From assembly GCF_009938205.1 (NCBI RefSeq), contig NZ_AP019655.1:992001-1056000 (forward strand): 64,000 nucleotides of DNA, given 5' to 3'. This DNA is from Vibrio panuliri. GTDB taxonomy: Bacteria > Pseudomonadota > Gammaproteobacteria > Enterobacterales > Vibrionaceae. The notes below the pieces were generated by a model. The model was not told where the DNA came from. It saw only the letters and a program-made list of their open reading frames with translations, and did not search any database. Below, piece by piece: positions 45,427-55,137 of this stretch (position 1 is the first letter of the stretch; every line of letters starts with the position of its first letter). A program made the position numbers and the translations under genes.

Positions 45427-46434
45427 TTACCAGATTTCATCCAACAGAGAGGATTTCAGTTCTTCTGCCGCTGCAATATCTTGCTTGGACATTTGTGGCT
45501 TAACCTCCGCGATACCTTTTGTTGCGTTAGGCGCGCCATACTCTTGTGCAACTTCAAACCAAGCTAACGCTTGAACAAAATCACTCCAGGTTCCATGACC
45601 ATTACGGTAGGCATAACCTACTGAATATTGGCTATAAGCGTTACCTTGCATCGCTCCAGCAGTGTAATATTCAAGTGCTTTTTTGTAGTCTGTGGTTTTG
45701 AATCCGCACGGTTTCTTGTACTCAGTATAAGAATAGATATCACCCATTTTGGCATATGAGAGCGCATGTTCATCTTGCTCAATAGCTTGAGTGAATAGCG
45801 TCATCGCTTTCGGGCAACTTTTTTCAACCCCCTCGCCATTAAGGTAGGAGATGCCTAAGTTGTACATCGCGCTTACATCACCTCGGTTAGCGGCCTGCTC
45901 AAACCAGTACGCGGCCTTGGTGTAATCTTGTTTGACGCCCTTGCCATCATTGTATGAAAAAGCAAGTTGATACATAGCGTCAGAATCACCAGCGTTAGCG
46001 GCAGCGAGGTAGTAGTCGTTTGCTTTTTGATAGTCAACAACCGTTCCTTCACCATCAAAGTACATTACCCCTAAGCTGTAGAGCACATAGGGATCATTGC
46101 CGCTTTCTGCTTTGTGATACCAAGCTAATGCTTGTTTATACTCTTCATCACTGTAGAACTTGTCAGCCAAGATCACCATTGCGCTTTCATCGCCGCTTTC
46201 AGCGAGTTGGGTCATGTATTGATAACCGCGATCGGTATTTTCCTGCAGCATTGAATCTTCAATCAGTAGATTGGCGGCTTGCATCAACACTTGTGGGTCA
46301 TTCGATGTTTCCGCCTCTTTGAGTAGAGCGAGCTCTTCGCCTTCAAAATATTCTTCGCTAAGATCGTAAGCCATCGCATTGGCCGACAAAAGTAGTGACA
46401 ATGAAGTTAAGAAAGTACAACTTTGCTTTATCAT
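45427..46434 (-). CDS. Periplasmic Sel1-repeat protein
   Basis: 335 residues. Signal peptide (about 1-22, ending ANAMA), then about six to seven Sel1-like TPR repeats of 36 residues (LGVMYFDGEGTVVDYQKANDYY and similar), with an acidic N-terminal portion. Sel1 repeats mediate protein-protein contacts. The exported location suggests an envelope role, but no partner can be named from context. Monocistronic, convergent with the oxidase operon. Confidence 0.85.
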   Translation of the reverse strand: MIKQSCTFLTSLSLLLSANAMAYDLSEEYFEGEELALLKEAETSNDPQVLMQAANLLIEDSMLQENTDRGYQYMTQLAESGDESAMVILADKFYSDEEYKQALAWYHKAESGNDPYVLYSLGVMYFDGEGTVVDYQKANDYYLAAANAGDSDAMYQLAFSYNDGKGVKQDYTKAAYWFEQAANRGDVSAMYNLGISYLNGEGVEKSCPKAMTLFTQAIEQDEHALSYAKMGDIYSYTEYKKPCGFKTTDYKKALEYYTAGAMQGNAYSQYSVGYAYRNGHGTWSDFVQALAWFEVAQEYGAPNATKGIAEVKPQMSKQDIAAAEELKSSLLDEIW

Positions 46435-46610
46435 TCAAACCTTTCCATGAGTAACGTTATTTCAGCGGCGACTATAGCAAAGGCGGTATCGTGCATCCTT
46501 TGTTCACTTCACGCTTTGTGATCGCCATGAACATTCTTATGCGTACGCCTTCGGCGCCGAGTAATAATACGATACTCATTCGAAACTCAACTACAGCATT
46601 TAACCTCAAG

Positions 46611-47066
46611 TTAAGCCGCATGTTGCTTGACGGTTTTCTGCAAGACGAAACGTAACTCAACACAAGCGTGATGACCTTGCTGTTTACCTTGTTTGGCTAA
46701 ATCAAAACCCAGTTTTTGGAAAAACTCTGACTGAGCGCGATGGGTATGTACCGTAACATCGTTAATATGTTTTTTGTGCGCATAACGCAACAGCGCATTA
46801 AACAAAGTGGTTGCTAATGATGCATTGCGATAAGAGGGTAAAATAGCCAGTTGCGTCAACTGTCCGCTACCCGAAGATAGGATTAGACGTGCAGCACCTA
46901 CCGGAACAGTCCCCAGATAAACAATCCCATATACGCTTGAGCTGAGCTTATCATTACACTCATCTTTGGTGTGTAATTCTTGCTGGTCAATGCACGTTGC
47001 TTGGAAAATAGCGTTCGCTTGTTGAATTAATAGTGAGTCACATCCTATGACTAAGTTCATATCCAT
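46611..47066 (-). CDS. GNAT family N-acetyltransferase
   Basis: 151 residues (start at 47066, or at the ATG two codons later, 47060). The GNAT fold is suggested by VGAARLIL on strand 4 and LTQLAILPSYRNASLATTLF, which contains the acetyl-CoA loop QxxR/AT-like (R-N-A-S-L-A-T). Substrate not predictable. It is 12 bases downstream of another GNAT gene, so the two probably share a transcript. Confidence 0.75.
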   Translation of the reverse strand: MDMNLVIGCDSLLIQQANAIFQATCIDQQELHTKDECNDKLSSSVYGIVYLGTVPVGAARLILSSGSGQLTQLAILPSYRNASLATTLFNALLRYAHKKHINDVTVHTHRAQSEFFQKLGFDLAKQGKQQGHHACVELRFVLQKTVKQHAA

Positions 47067-47078
47067 TCCATTTATGAT

Positions 47079-47597
47079 CTATGAGAGTTGAATCCAATAA
47101 CGAGCAATGGACTCCTGTGAAACATCCCCATATATGCAGTTTTCAAACTGCCCGCCATTAGCCTCAATGACTCGGCGAGAGGCAATATTATCGTGATTGG
47201 CAGTAATCAACAGATCACGTAATCCCAACTGACGTGCTTTGGGTAGAGCAAGCGACAACATCTGCTTACCATATCCCTCACCACGCTTTGATGGTCGAAT
47301 ATCGTAGCCAATGTGTCCCGCTTCTAATGCCAAAAACTCTGGCTTGATATTGTGGCGAATCCGAATGACCCCGACTACCTCACCCATCTCATCAATGAAC
47401 CAAAAGTGGCTACACGGAACATAACCGAATCTCAAGTTAATCCCCTGAGACTCATCGTGTAAACGTGCTACATAGAGCGAGAAATTCTTTAAGCTTGGGG
47501 CGTAGTACTCACCGTTTAATGGTTCGTTGCTTACATAGTCCAAGTAGAAACGTTGAAAGGCCTGCTCAAACTGCATATTTGGAGAAACCAACAACAT
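47079..47597 (-). CDS. GNAT family N-acetyltransferase
   Basis: 172 residues. Carries the motifs of the RimJ/RimL-like GNAT group: VVGVIRIRH, HIGYDIRPSKRGEGYGKQML (the acetyl-CoA pyrophosphate loop R-G-x-G-Y/G), and LITANHDNIASRRVIEANGG. Substrate unknown. First gene of a likely two-gene operon with the downstream GNAT. Confidence 0.82.
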   Translation of the reverse strand: MLLVSPNMQFEQAFQRFYLDYVSNEPLNGEYYAPSLKNFSLYVARLHDESQGINLRFGYVPCSHFWFIDEMGEVVGVIRIRHNIKPEFLALEAGHIGYDIRPSKRGEGYGKQMLSLALPKARQLGLRDLLITANHDNIASRRVIEANGGQFENCIYGDVSQESIARYWIQLS

Positions 47598-48086
47598 ATA
47601 TCCGCCACCGCATTAATAGGTTAATAAAATGTTAACCATACAATACCGTCACTTTATGTACTGCGCCATAGTTGGGAGGAGATTATGTGCGCTTGAAAGT
47701 AATATGTTGCAACAAGGTGACATCAAGCGCTAAGAAGAGAGGCTAAGCGATGCCAAATAGACGGTAGATCCAAGTCACCTCTCCAAACTGGATAAGATCG
47801 TAAATAGTCAGAAATACAGCAGTGATCACCGCCAGTTTTATCAAACGTTGAACAATAAACATTAAACCAATCCAAGCAATTAGAGTTTAAGCAAGATTAA
47901 CTCTAACCATCGACTTTGAACATATTTTTGTTGTCGTAACTCGTCTTACTTACCATCTTTCACCGTCGACACTGCGCGATTAATCCCAACCACGCAGAGA
48001 GTATATACTTAGAAAAGTAGCCTTGAGCTCTCTTTGTTGCGTAAAACCTTATGTAACTTGTCGAGATGCTCCCACAAGGAGGCGGT
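47598..48086. other. Intergenic region with one tiny gene
   Basis: About 490 bases between the GNAT gene and nfeD. It contains the 39-residue minus-strand frame called separately. The rest, including the AT-rich part and the AGGAGG ribosome site of nfeD, shows no other feature I can name. Confidence 0.4.
47743..47862 (-). CDS. Small membrane peptide, 39 residues
   Basis: Reads MFIVQRLIKLAVITAVFLTI then a polar C-terminal half containing Trp and Arg. One hydrophobic helix with two basic residues before it, fitting a small membrane protein with N-in topology. The upstream GGA is spaced about ten bases before the ATG, a weak ribosome site. Composition is strongly protein-like for such a short frame, but nothing else confirms it. 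Confidence 0.45.
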   Translation of the reverse strand: MFIVQRLIKLAVITAVFLTIYDLIQFGEVTWIYRLFGIA

Positions 48087-49451
48087 ATGAAGAAACTATT
48101 CATTCTGTGTTTAGCACTGCTTTACTCGAGCATTCTAAGCGCTCAAACCGTATGGATTATCCCGATTAAGGGCGCAATTGGTCCGGCTAACAGCGACTAT
48201 CTCAACAGAGAAATCGAGCTTGCGCAAACATCCCATGTCAGCTTAATCATTCTAGAAATGGACACTCCAGGCGGTTTAGATAGCGCAATGCGTGACATCA
48301 TCAGTGCAATCACCACTTCCAATGTTCCAATTGCAACTTGGGTTGGTCCATCGGGAGCAAGGGCGGCCAGTGCGGGGACATATATATTGCTAGCCAGCCA
48401 TATTGCCTCAATGGCCAAAGCCACCAACTTGGGTGCATCAACGCCGGTACAAATCGGAGGAATGAGCCCAAGCCAACCTAACGATGATAAAGCGGATAGT
48501 CCCCCTTCATCTAACCAAGAAACCAGTGCCCCAGAGCAGGTACCAGCCAAGACTGCGATGGAGAAAAAAATCATCAATGATGCTAAAGCCTACATCAAAG
48601 GCTTAGCCAAGCTTCATGGTCGAAACGCCGAATGGGCGGAAAAATCGGTAAGCGAAGCTGCCAGCTTAGATTCAGAAGAAGCACTCGCGCTCAATGTGAT
48701 TGATTTTATCGCCGCCTCACCGCAAGAGTTGGTTAACCAAGCAAATGGCAGAACCGTCAATGTTAACAACTTAGAAGTAACACTTCAGTTTGAAAGCCCA
48801 ACCTTTGAAACAAGAATCCCCGATTGGCGCGCTGAGATGCTGGCGGTCATCACTAACCCGAATGTGGCTTACATTTTAATGCTGATAGGCATATATGGCT
48901 TGTTACTCGAATTCTATAACCCAGGGATTGGTTTGCCTGGGGTATTAGGGGGAATCTGTTTGCTACTCGCGATGTATGCATTGCAAATGATGCCGGTAAA
49001 TTATGCAGGCCTTGGTTTACTGCTGCTTGGCATCGCGTTAATGGTGGCGGAAGGCTTTAGCCCCAGCTTTGGTGTCTTGGGGCTGGGCGGAGTTACCGCC
49101 TTTGTACTAGGTTCCATCTTCCTTATGGACAATGACATTCCCGGTTTCCAAGTCGCCCTGCCGCTCATTTTCGGCGTTGCTGCTGTTTCCGCGATAATCA
49201 TCGTTCTTACGGTCACGTTACTGCTCCGAATTCGTAAAAAAGGGGTCACCACCGGCGTAGAGACGATGGCAGGACAAGTCGCGACGGTCACCGACAACTT
49301 TGTCGCTGGAAAAGGGCGTGTGCAATTAAACGGCGCACTTTGGCATGCACTTAGTGACGACAGTGAATATTTAGAAGCTGGAGATAAGGTCGAAGTGACA
49401 CAAATTGAAGGATTAACTTTAACGGTCAAGCGACAACGCGCTAAAAACTAG
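48087..49451 (+). CDS. NfeD family membrane serine protease (full length, ClpP-class)
   Basis: 454 residues from the ATG at 48087, with AGGAGG just upstream. A signal peptide is followed by a ClpP/crotonase-like protease domain with catalytic Ser95 in GARAASAGTY and the general-base Lys at 160 or 161 (AMEKKIIND); then four to five membrane helices (about 250-380) and a C-terminal OB-fold domain (NfeDC). Family members cleave membrane-associated proteins such as stomatins. The slipin gene follows by nine bases, the classical STOPP operon pairing. A Pro/Ser/Asp-rich insert lies at about 127-155. Confidence 0.9.
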   Translation: MKKLFILCLALLYSSILSAQTVWIIPIKGAIGPANSDYLNREIELAQTSHVSLIILEMDTPGGLDSAMRDIISAITTSNVPIATWVGPSGARAASAGTYILLASHIASMAKATNLGASTPVQIGGMSPSQPNDDKADSPPSSNQETSAPEQVPAKTAMEKKIINDAKAYIKGLAKLHGRNAEWAEKSVSEAASLDSEEALALNVIDFIAASPQELVNQANGRTVNVNNLEVTLQFESPTFETRIPDWRAEMLAVITNPNVAYILMLIGIYGLLLEFYNPGIGLPGVLGGICLLLAMYALQMMPVNYAGLGLLLLGIALMVAEGFSPSFGVLGLGGVTAFVLGSIFLMDNDIPGFQVALPLIFGVAAVSAIIIVLTVTLLLRIRKKGVTTGVETMAGQVATVTDNFVAGKGRVQLNGALWHALSDDSEYLEAGDKVEVTQIEGLTLTVKRQRAKN

Positions 49452-49460
49452 GAGGCGCTT

Positions 49461-50240
49461 ATGATGCTCTATACCACAGCGGTTGTGTTGGTTTTACTCT
49501 TCGCACTCGCAACCCAAATATTCAAAGTGCTACGCGAGTATGAACGTGGCGTAGTGTTCTTCTTGGGCCGATTTCAAGAAGTAAAAGGACCGGGATTAAT
49601 CATTCTGATCCCATTTATTCAACAGATGGTTCGAGTTGACTTACGTACTGTTGTACTCGATGTTCCAACTCAAGACTTGATCACTCGCGATAACGTCTCG
49701 GTTCGTGTGAATGCCGTGGTCTACTTTCGCGTGGTTGACCCACAAATGGCAATCAACAATATCGAAAGTTATAGCGATGCCACCAGTCAATTAGCGCAAA
49801 CCACGCTGCGCTCTGTACTCGGGCAACATGAGTTGGATGAACTGCTCTCAGAACGAGAACGGCTAAACAAAGATCTACAAGCCATATTGGATCAACAAAC
49901 CGACGATTGGGGTATCAAAATCGCCACCGTGGAAGTGAAACATGTTGATCTCAATGACAGTATGGTTCGAGCTTTAGCAAGACAAGCTGAAGCAGAGAGA
50001 AACCGCCGTGCCAAAGTTATCCATGCAACTGGTGAACTAGAAGCCTCAAGTAAGCTAAAAGAAGCCGCAGAAATGCTCAATGAGGCGCCCAACGCATTGC
50101 AACTTCGTTATATGCAGACCTTAACCGAAATCGCAAATGATAAGACCTCAACAATCGTCTTCCCAATCCCAATGAACTTAGTCGAAACCTTATCAACGCT
50201 GACAAAATCGGTCAAAGAGACCAGTTCAGCAGATAAGTAA
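49461..50240 (+). CDS. Slipin/stomatin (SPFH/PHB domain) protein
   Basis: 259 residues. N-terminal hydrophobic hairpin, SPFH domain (about 30-180: YERGVVFFLGRFQEVKGPGL, then VRVNAVVYFRVVDP) and a coiled-coil Ala/Glu-rich tail. Operonic with nfeD, whose protease typically cleaves the stomatin C-terminus. Thought to organise membrane microdomains; the precise function in bacteria is unsettled. AGGAGG before the ATG. Confidence 0.92.
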   Translation: MMLYTTAVVLVLLFALATQIFKVLREYERGVVFFLGRFQEVKGPGLIILIPFIQQMVRVDLRTVVLDVPTQDLITRDNVSVRVNAVVYFRVVDPQMAINNIESYSDATSQLAQTTLRSVLGQHELDELLSERERLNKDLQAILDQQTDDWGIKIATVEVKHVDLNDSMVRALARQAEAERNRRAKVIHATGELEASSKLKEAAEMLNEAPNALQLRYMQTLTEIANDKTSTIVFPIPMNLVETLSTLTKSVKETSSADK

Positions 50241-50244
50241 CAAC

Positions 50245-50276
50245 AAAGGTCTAAGTTGCACTTAGACCTTTAATTT
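50245..50276 (+). terminator. Terminator after nfeD-slipin
   Basis: Perfect 11-bp stem AAAGGTCTAAG (50245-50255) and CTTAGACCTTT (50261-50271), loop TTGCA, followed by AATTTTT. Good rho-independent terminator. Confidence 0.85.
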
Positions 50277-50311
50277 TTAGAAGCCGAGTTGTAGTGCCGT
50301 AAAGCAAGCGG

Positions 50312-51307
50312 CTACTTTATCAAACGCACAACTAGAGAACCTGGCGCGCGAATTGATTCAATATTATGGCTCAGTACCGTGCCAGCCGTTGGCGCATAGT
50401 AACGCGTTAGCTCATCACCAAAGTTGTCATATTGGATCGCGACCAACTGATCTTGCTCGACGGTATCCATCATGTTGACTTGCGGGATCACGAAACCTCC
50501 TACTTGCGCACGAATACTTGTGATCTCCTGCCCCTCTAGGCATGGTACAACCGCTTCAACATCACCTTCTAGTAACTCATGGCGTTTAAGTATATTGAAG
50601 ATACCGTTAACGGTGCGATCGATCAGCGCCAACTCTGTGTAGCGTCCCATCCCTACTTCAATGGTAATACTTGGGATACCACTGGTGTTCCACACCGTCT
50701 CTAACACGCCAGCATCACCGGGATCATTAAGAATGACATCTGGATTCACCAAACGTGCCATCTCTAACGCTTGCTCCAAGCGAAAATCAGCAAACACATA
50801 TAACGGATATATCGTACCGCTTGTCTGAGTATGCAGATCGATAGCAAAATCCGCATTTGGCTGCAGAAGATTGTGCCAAAGGTTGTGAATGTAGCGATTC
50901 GCTTCATTCCCGTTTGCATCCCCTGGGAAAAAACGGTTTAAGTTGCAAGGAGAAGCATCAGGGTCTGCCGAGAAAAAGTCACGGCTATGATTGAGCATAC
51001 CAGTAAGGTTAATCATAGGTACGATAGTAACGGTACCCGCAAGATCTTTACCGACTAGCTCTCGCGCAACTTTCTGCGCAGCAAGAACACCGTTGTACTC
51101 GTCACCATGCACCCCCGCGGTGATCATAATACGCTTACCCGGTTTCTCACCTTTAAATACCATAACAGGTAGATGCTGCCATTGTGAAAGCGCATCGGTG
51201 GCAACACGGAACATAAATTTATGTTCACCTGCCGTTAGCTCAGCAACCTCTAAAGATTGAATTACACGATGACCTTGAATCACATCATCTAAATATTGTG
51301 TCGCCAT
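50312..51307 (-). CDS. Succinylglutamate desuccinylase/aspartoacylase (M14-like) family protein
   Basis: 331 residues. Zinc carboxypeptidase-fold: the metal ligands are visible in GVHGDEYNG (His and Glu) and DLHTQ (His), and the general acid Glu in ITIEVGMG. Enzymes of this group hydrolyse N-acylated amino acids. The C-terminal ~80 residues form a beta-domain. On the same strand, 104 bases downstream of a YfcC transporter, with a terminator between, so the pair may act in uptake and hydrolysis of an acylated amino acid or peptide; that link is inference. Confidence 0.85.
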   Translation of the reverse strand: MATQYLDDVIQGHRVIQSLEVAELTAGEHKFMFRVATDALSQWQHLPVMVFKGEKPGKRIMITAGVHGDEYNGVLAAQKVARELVGKDLAGTVTIVPMINLTGMLNHSRDFFSADPDASPCNLNRFFPGDANGNEANRYIHNLWHNLLQPNADFAIDLHTQTSGTIYPLYVFADFRLEQALEMARLVNPDVILNDPGDAGVLETVWNTSGIPSITIEVGMGRYTELALIDRTVNGIFNILKRHELLEGDVEAVVPCLEGQEITSIRAQVGGFVIPQVNMMDTVEQDQLVAIQYDNFGDELTRYYAPTAGTVLSHNIESIRAPGSLVVRLIK

Positions 51308-51360
51308 GGATAGGGACTCTCCAAAACATTATTTGATCAATCCCATTATGGGAAACCACC

Positions 51361-51392
51361 AATAAAAAATGGCGAGATTTTACTCTCGCCAT
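51361..51392 (-). terminator. Terminator after the YfcC transporter
   Basis: Nine-base stem ATGGCGAGA (51369-51377) with TCTCGCCAT (51384-51392), loop of six, followed on the minus strand by a TTTTTTATT run. Confidence 0.85.
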
Positions 51393-51410
51393 CTTCGAAA
51401 CTAAGGCTTG

Positions 51411-52943
51411 TTACGAGAAGCCAAGTAATTGAGCTGCGATAACCGCAATACTTGCCATAACGAACAATAGCACCATAAAGCGCCAACAGAACTTCGCCCA
51501 ATCACCCCAGTCGATACGACAAACACCTAGTGTTGCCATTAGAGGCGCAGATGTTGGTACGATTACGTTAGTAAAGCCATCGCCAAGTTGGAAAGCAAGT
51601 ACCGCAACCTGACGTGTTACACCTGCGATATCCGATAACGGTGATAGCAAAGGCATGGTCAAGGCAGCTTGACCTGAACCTGACGTAACAAAGAAGTTGA
51701 ACACAGACTGGAACACATACATCAACCAAGCTGATGCCACCGCTGGCAAACCACTTAGCATCCCACCCGCACTGTTTAGGATAGAGTTCAGTACACTTGG
51801 TTCTTCTGAAGAACCACCGCCTAGCAACAACAATACACCTTTGGCACAACCGACCAAAAGCGCAGGTGCAAGCATAATACTCGCCCCTTCTTTAAACGCA
51901 GCCGCTGCTTCATTCAGTGTCATACCATTAAGACGGAAGATCGAACCGATGATCGCAACCACGAAGCCCATAGTAAAGAACTGCGAGGCGATTTCAGGAA
52001 TGTACCAAGCATGCATTACCACGCCCCATACAACCCATGCCGTTGCCGCTGTTACTGTTAGGATCACCAGTGTATCACCCAGTCCCCAACGAGAATCAGT
52101 CTGAGACACCTCTTGCTGATGGAAGTAAGCATCTGTGCGACGGCTGTAAGAGAGTTTTGGGTTGGCCTTGATGCGCGCAGCATACGCCATAGTGAATGCG
52201 ATACCCACAATAGTGAAGATAGCCCAAAGTACCATGCGAACAGTCATACCAGAAAGAACTGGCACACCAGCAATACCTTGTGCAATCGCGACTGAGAACG
52301 GGTTCATCCATGACGTGGCGAAACCGATTTGGGTTGCGATATAAGTTACCATAACGGTCGTAATGCCATCGTAACCAAGACGCACCATCAGAGGCGCGAT
52401 AATAATCGCAAATGCAACCGCTTCTTCACCCATACCAAATACTGCACCACCGAGTGAGAACAGCAAAAACAGGACAGGGATAAAGAGTGATTCGTTGCCT
52501 TTGGTTTTATCGATTAGACGTAAAATACCATTGTCGATCGTGCCAGTGCGCATCACCACACCAAATGCACCACCAATGACGAGCATGAACATGATCACGC
52601 CAATGGCACTGCCCCATTTAGAACCCGATGTCAGGCCTTCAAATGGGAAGTTCATTAGACCAATGCCGCCGCCAGATGCAAATAGACTTACCGTATTGTA
52701 AACCAGTTCGCCTTTCTCATCTGTCGCGTAAGCAAAAGAGTTAGGGTCAATAACTGTTCGTGTCTTTTCAGCACCATCGACCATGTATGTCACCTGCTGG
52801 CTATCAAAAGAACCTGCAGGGATTAAGTAAGTAAGAATCGCAGCAAAGATACCAACAAAGAAGATTAAAATAAGGGTATCTGGCATTTGCCAAGATTTCT
52901 TCGTTACAGCCGAATCCGATGGCTGTGCATGAGTGTGAGACAT
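51411..52943 (-). CDS. YfcC family membrane transporter
   Basis: 510 residues from the ATG at 52943 (the frame opens further upstream; GTG at 52955 is an alternative, but lacks a ribosome site). About twelve membrane helices, with AIGVIMFMLVIGGAFGVVMRTG and EEAVAFAIIIAPLMVRLGYD-type motifs of the YfcC/DcuC-like C4-dicarboxylate-carrier superfamily. Substrate is unknown; members have been linked to peptides or amino-acid derivatives. A PSAPLMATLGV-like segment near the end is conserved. Confidence 0.82.
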   Translation of the reverse strand: MSHTHAQPSDSAVTKKSWQMPDTLILIFFVGIFAAILTYLIPAGSFDSQQVTYMVDGAEKTRTVIDPNSFAYATDEKGELVYNTVSLFASGGGIGLMNFPFEGLTSGSKWGSAIGVIMFMLVIGGAFGVVMRTGTIDNGILRLIDKTKGNESLFIPVLFLLFSLGGAVFGMGEEAVAFAIIIAPLMVRLGYDGITTVMVTYIATQIGFATSWMNPFSVAIAQGIAGVPVLSGMTVRMVLWAIFTIVGIAFTMAYAARIKANPKLSYSRRTDAYFHQQEVSQTDSRWGLGDTLVILTVTAATAWVVWGVVMHAWYIPEIASQFFTMGFVVAIIGSIFRLNGMTLNEAAAAFKEGASIMLAPALLVGCAKGVLLLLGGGSSEEPSVLNSILNSAGGMLSGLPAVASAWLMYVFQSVFNFFVTSGSGQAALTMPLLSPLSDIAGVTRQVAVLAFQLGDGFTNVIVPTSAPLMATLGVCRIDWGDWAKFCWRFMVLLFVMASIAVIAAQLLGFS

Positions 52944-53182
52944 AACCTTTTTCACGCTTGAATTTAAAGAACGTGGAATATCGCAAATTATAGAATAAAA
53001 AGTCAATATTTTAGTCAATAATGGACTATAAATTCACTATTGCTACATATTGACATTATTAATTGTTCAGCATTCGTTTTATATTAGTTAATTTTACTGA
53101 CAGACGAATAATAGAAGTAACATTTTTGTTACGCCTGTTTTTTCTCTGTTTTCCCTCATCATTACGGGTAAATTCGCAAGTA

Positions 53183-53209
53183 CCAAGCCACTCTCAATAA
53201 GTGACTTGG
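53183..53209 (-). terminator. Possible terminator hairpin after ask
   Basis: CCAAGCCACT (53183-53192) and AGTGACTTGG (53200-53209) pair with one G-U; seven-base loop. A clear T-run on the minus strand is lacking, so it may only slow transcription. Confidence 0.4.
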
Positions 53210-53222
53210 CACCACTAAAAGG

Positions 53223-54644
53223 TTATGAAGCAACTAACGTAGCTTTTGCTTTCTTGGGTAAGCAAAACGTTTGATGTAAAGCTTGTATTGACGTCTGATA
53301 CTCTCCGTCCCTAACCACAAACTGTACATTCACATTTCGCATTGAGGAATGAACAGCGATGGGCGTCACACCATTTTCAACTAGAGACAAAATACCTTTC
53401 GTCAGTGTCCTGTTTGTATCAATTTGCGAGCCAATCACTGAGATAAGAGCTACCATGCGCCCTGTGATTGATGCGCTTGGATAGCGTTTTTCAGCACGAT
53501 ATAGAACTCGCTTAAGAACCTCTTCGCTTCCACCCAAATAATAGGTTATCGAATTCGCGTTCATCTCTTTACCAATCAAGCTAACCCGAGTTTCAGCGAT
53601 AATCTGCATTAAGTCGTAGCTGACATTATCCACCTGCCCCACCATGGCTTGATCAAAGAGATGCAAAGCGAACACCTTTTCTTTACCAGCGATGATTTCG
53701 ATCTTATCTGTTTCGGGGCTGTAATCTGATGAGATCAATGTTCCTTCATGCTCAGGTTCGAAGGTATTCTTAATCTGCAACTGAATACCGCTTTTTCTCA
53801 GCCCTGCAGCAGCATTAGGGTGAATGGCTTCCATACCTAAACTCGCCAATTGATCCGCCACGTCATAGTTAGTGCGCCCAATTGGTAGAACATCATTGGT
53901 TCCAACAATACGAGGGTCAGCAGAACTGAGGTGATACTCTTTATGGATGATGGCAAGGTCAGCCTGCGTGATCGAGGCAATTCGACTAAAGGTCATTTCA
54001 CTGTAGCCACGATCATATGTTTTCATCAGGCCATCTTTGGTATAGGCGTAACCTGTCACAATGGGCAGCTCTTTGGTCACGTCAATGCTTTCAAAAGCCT
54101 GTTCAATCGTTTCATCGAGTGTTAAAGGCTGCTGGCAATCCCAACCTGAAAGGTCAACAAACTTGGCGTTTATCCCCAGAGTTTTAAGTTTTAACGCCGT
54201 ATTATAAGCACTGTGCACTTCACCTATTGAAGATAAGAACTCACGGATCTGGGGTAAATAATGGCGCAAAGAAAACTGACCGTAACGACAAGTATCTAAG
54301 ATGTTACTGATACAGTTCTTCGCTTCAGCAATACGAGTGCGAATATACTTATCCGCCCTCATGCGACTCATAGGGTCAGCAAAAATGTTCTCGTTAACCA
54401 ACAGCATTTGTCGCTCGACTTGTGCAAGTGCTTCACCCCACGTGTCATCACGTTTGGCAATAAGTTGATAAACGCCGGGGTGATTGTTTTTCTTATTCTC
54501 GAGCAAAACGTCGGTCATCCCGCCATAAGCCGATACAACAAATACGCGATTATATGGTTGAGAGGGTCGAAGAATAATGTTGTCTAGGACTGCATCAAAT
54601 GCAGACATAGAGGTACCGCCGATTTTTTCTACGGTATAGTTCAT
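53223..54644 (-). CDS. ask: Aspartate kinase of the ectoine operon
   Basis: 473 residues. Amino-acid kinase domain starts with EKIGGTSM and contains the YGGMTDVLLENK region; C-terminal half carries ACT-like sequences (VSLIGKEMN and ALISVIGSQID). It belongs to the ectoine-specific aspartokinase group, which in vibrios follows ectABC and supplies aspartyl phosphate for the precursor aspartate semialdehyde. Last gene of the operon, 94 bases after ectC. Confidence 0.88.
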   Translation of the reverse strand: MNYTVEKIGGTSMSAFDAVLDNIILRPSQPYNRVFVVSAYGGMTDVLLENKKNNHPGVYQLIAKRDDTWGEALAQVERQMLLVNENIFADPMSRMRADKYIRTRIAEAKNCISNILDTCRYGQFSLRHYLPQIREFLSSIGEVHSAYNTALKLKTLGINAKFVDLSGWDCQQPLTLDETIEQAFESIDVTKELPIVTGYAYTKDGLMKTYDRGYSEMTFSRIASITQADLAIIHKEYHLSSADPRIVGTNDVLPIGRTNYDVADQLASLGMEAIHPNAAAGLRKSGIQLQIKNTFEPEHEGTLISSDYSPETDKIEIIAGKEKVFALHLFDQAMVGQVDNVSYDLMQIIAETRVSLIGKEMNANSITYYLGGSEEVLKRVLYRAEKRYPSASITGRMVALISVIGSQIDTNRTLTKGILSLVENGVTPIAVHSSMRNVNVQFVVRDGEYQTSIQALHQTFCLPKKAKATLVAS

Positions 54645-54737
54645 GGACTGTCCTTAGTCGATTAGTGAGGCTGAGTTAAATAAACAAAGGGGCTTATTCG
54701 CCCCAATGATGATAATCAAGATTGATGAGACAACGTT

Positions 54738-55124
54738 TTAATCAACTAGCGGATAGACCCCGTTTTCATCGTGTACTTCTGCCCCAGTAATCGGCGGATT
54801 AAATACACACGCCATTACCATCGGCGCGTCTTTATAAGCACGTAAATAATGTTCATCGTGTTTATCGAGAATATATAGCGTACCCGGTTTAATGGGATAA
54901 GTTTCACCACCGACCACTTCAATCTCACCTTCACCACTCATGCAGTAGACAGACTCTAAGTGATTCTGATAATGAATGTGTGTCTCCGTGTTTTCAAAAA
55001 TCGTCGTAATATGGAATGAGAAACCCATATTGTCGTCTTTTAAAAGCATGCGGACACTTTCCCAAGTCTGTGCAGTCACGCGGCGCTCGCTATTACGACA
55101 TTCCTCTAGCGTTCTAACTATCAT
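54738..55124 (-). CDS. ectC: Ectoine synthase EctC
   Basis: 128 residues from the ATG at 55124 (AAGGA six bases upstream), the usual EctC length. A cupin fold: the metal-binding region contains HITTIFENTETHIHYQNHLESVYCMSGEG, and the ring-closing enzyme converts N-acetyl-diaminobutyrate to ectoine. Starts 13 bases after the ectB stop codon and its start codon is supported by the conserved MIVRTLEECR beginning. Confidence 0.95.
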   Translation of the reverse strand: MIVRTLEECRNSERRVTAQTWESVRMLLKDDNMGFSFHITTIFENTETHIHYQNHLESVYCMSGEGEIEVVGGETYPIKPGTLYILDKHDEHYLRAYKDAPMVMACVFNPPITGAEVHDENGVYPLVD

Positions 55125-55137
55125 GATAATTCCTTGT

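Noticed and set aside
46472..46663. 63-residue frame between Sel1 and GNAT genes
   Set aside because: Overlaps the end of the GNAT gene in another frame, with no ribosome site.
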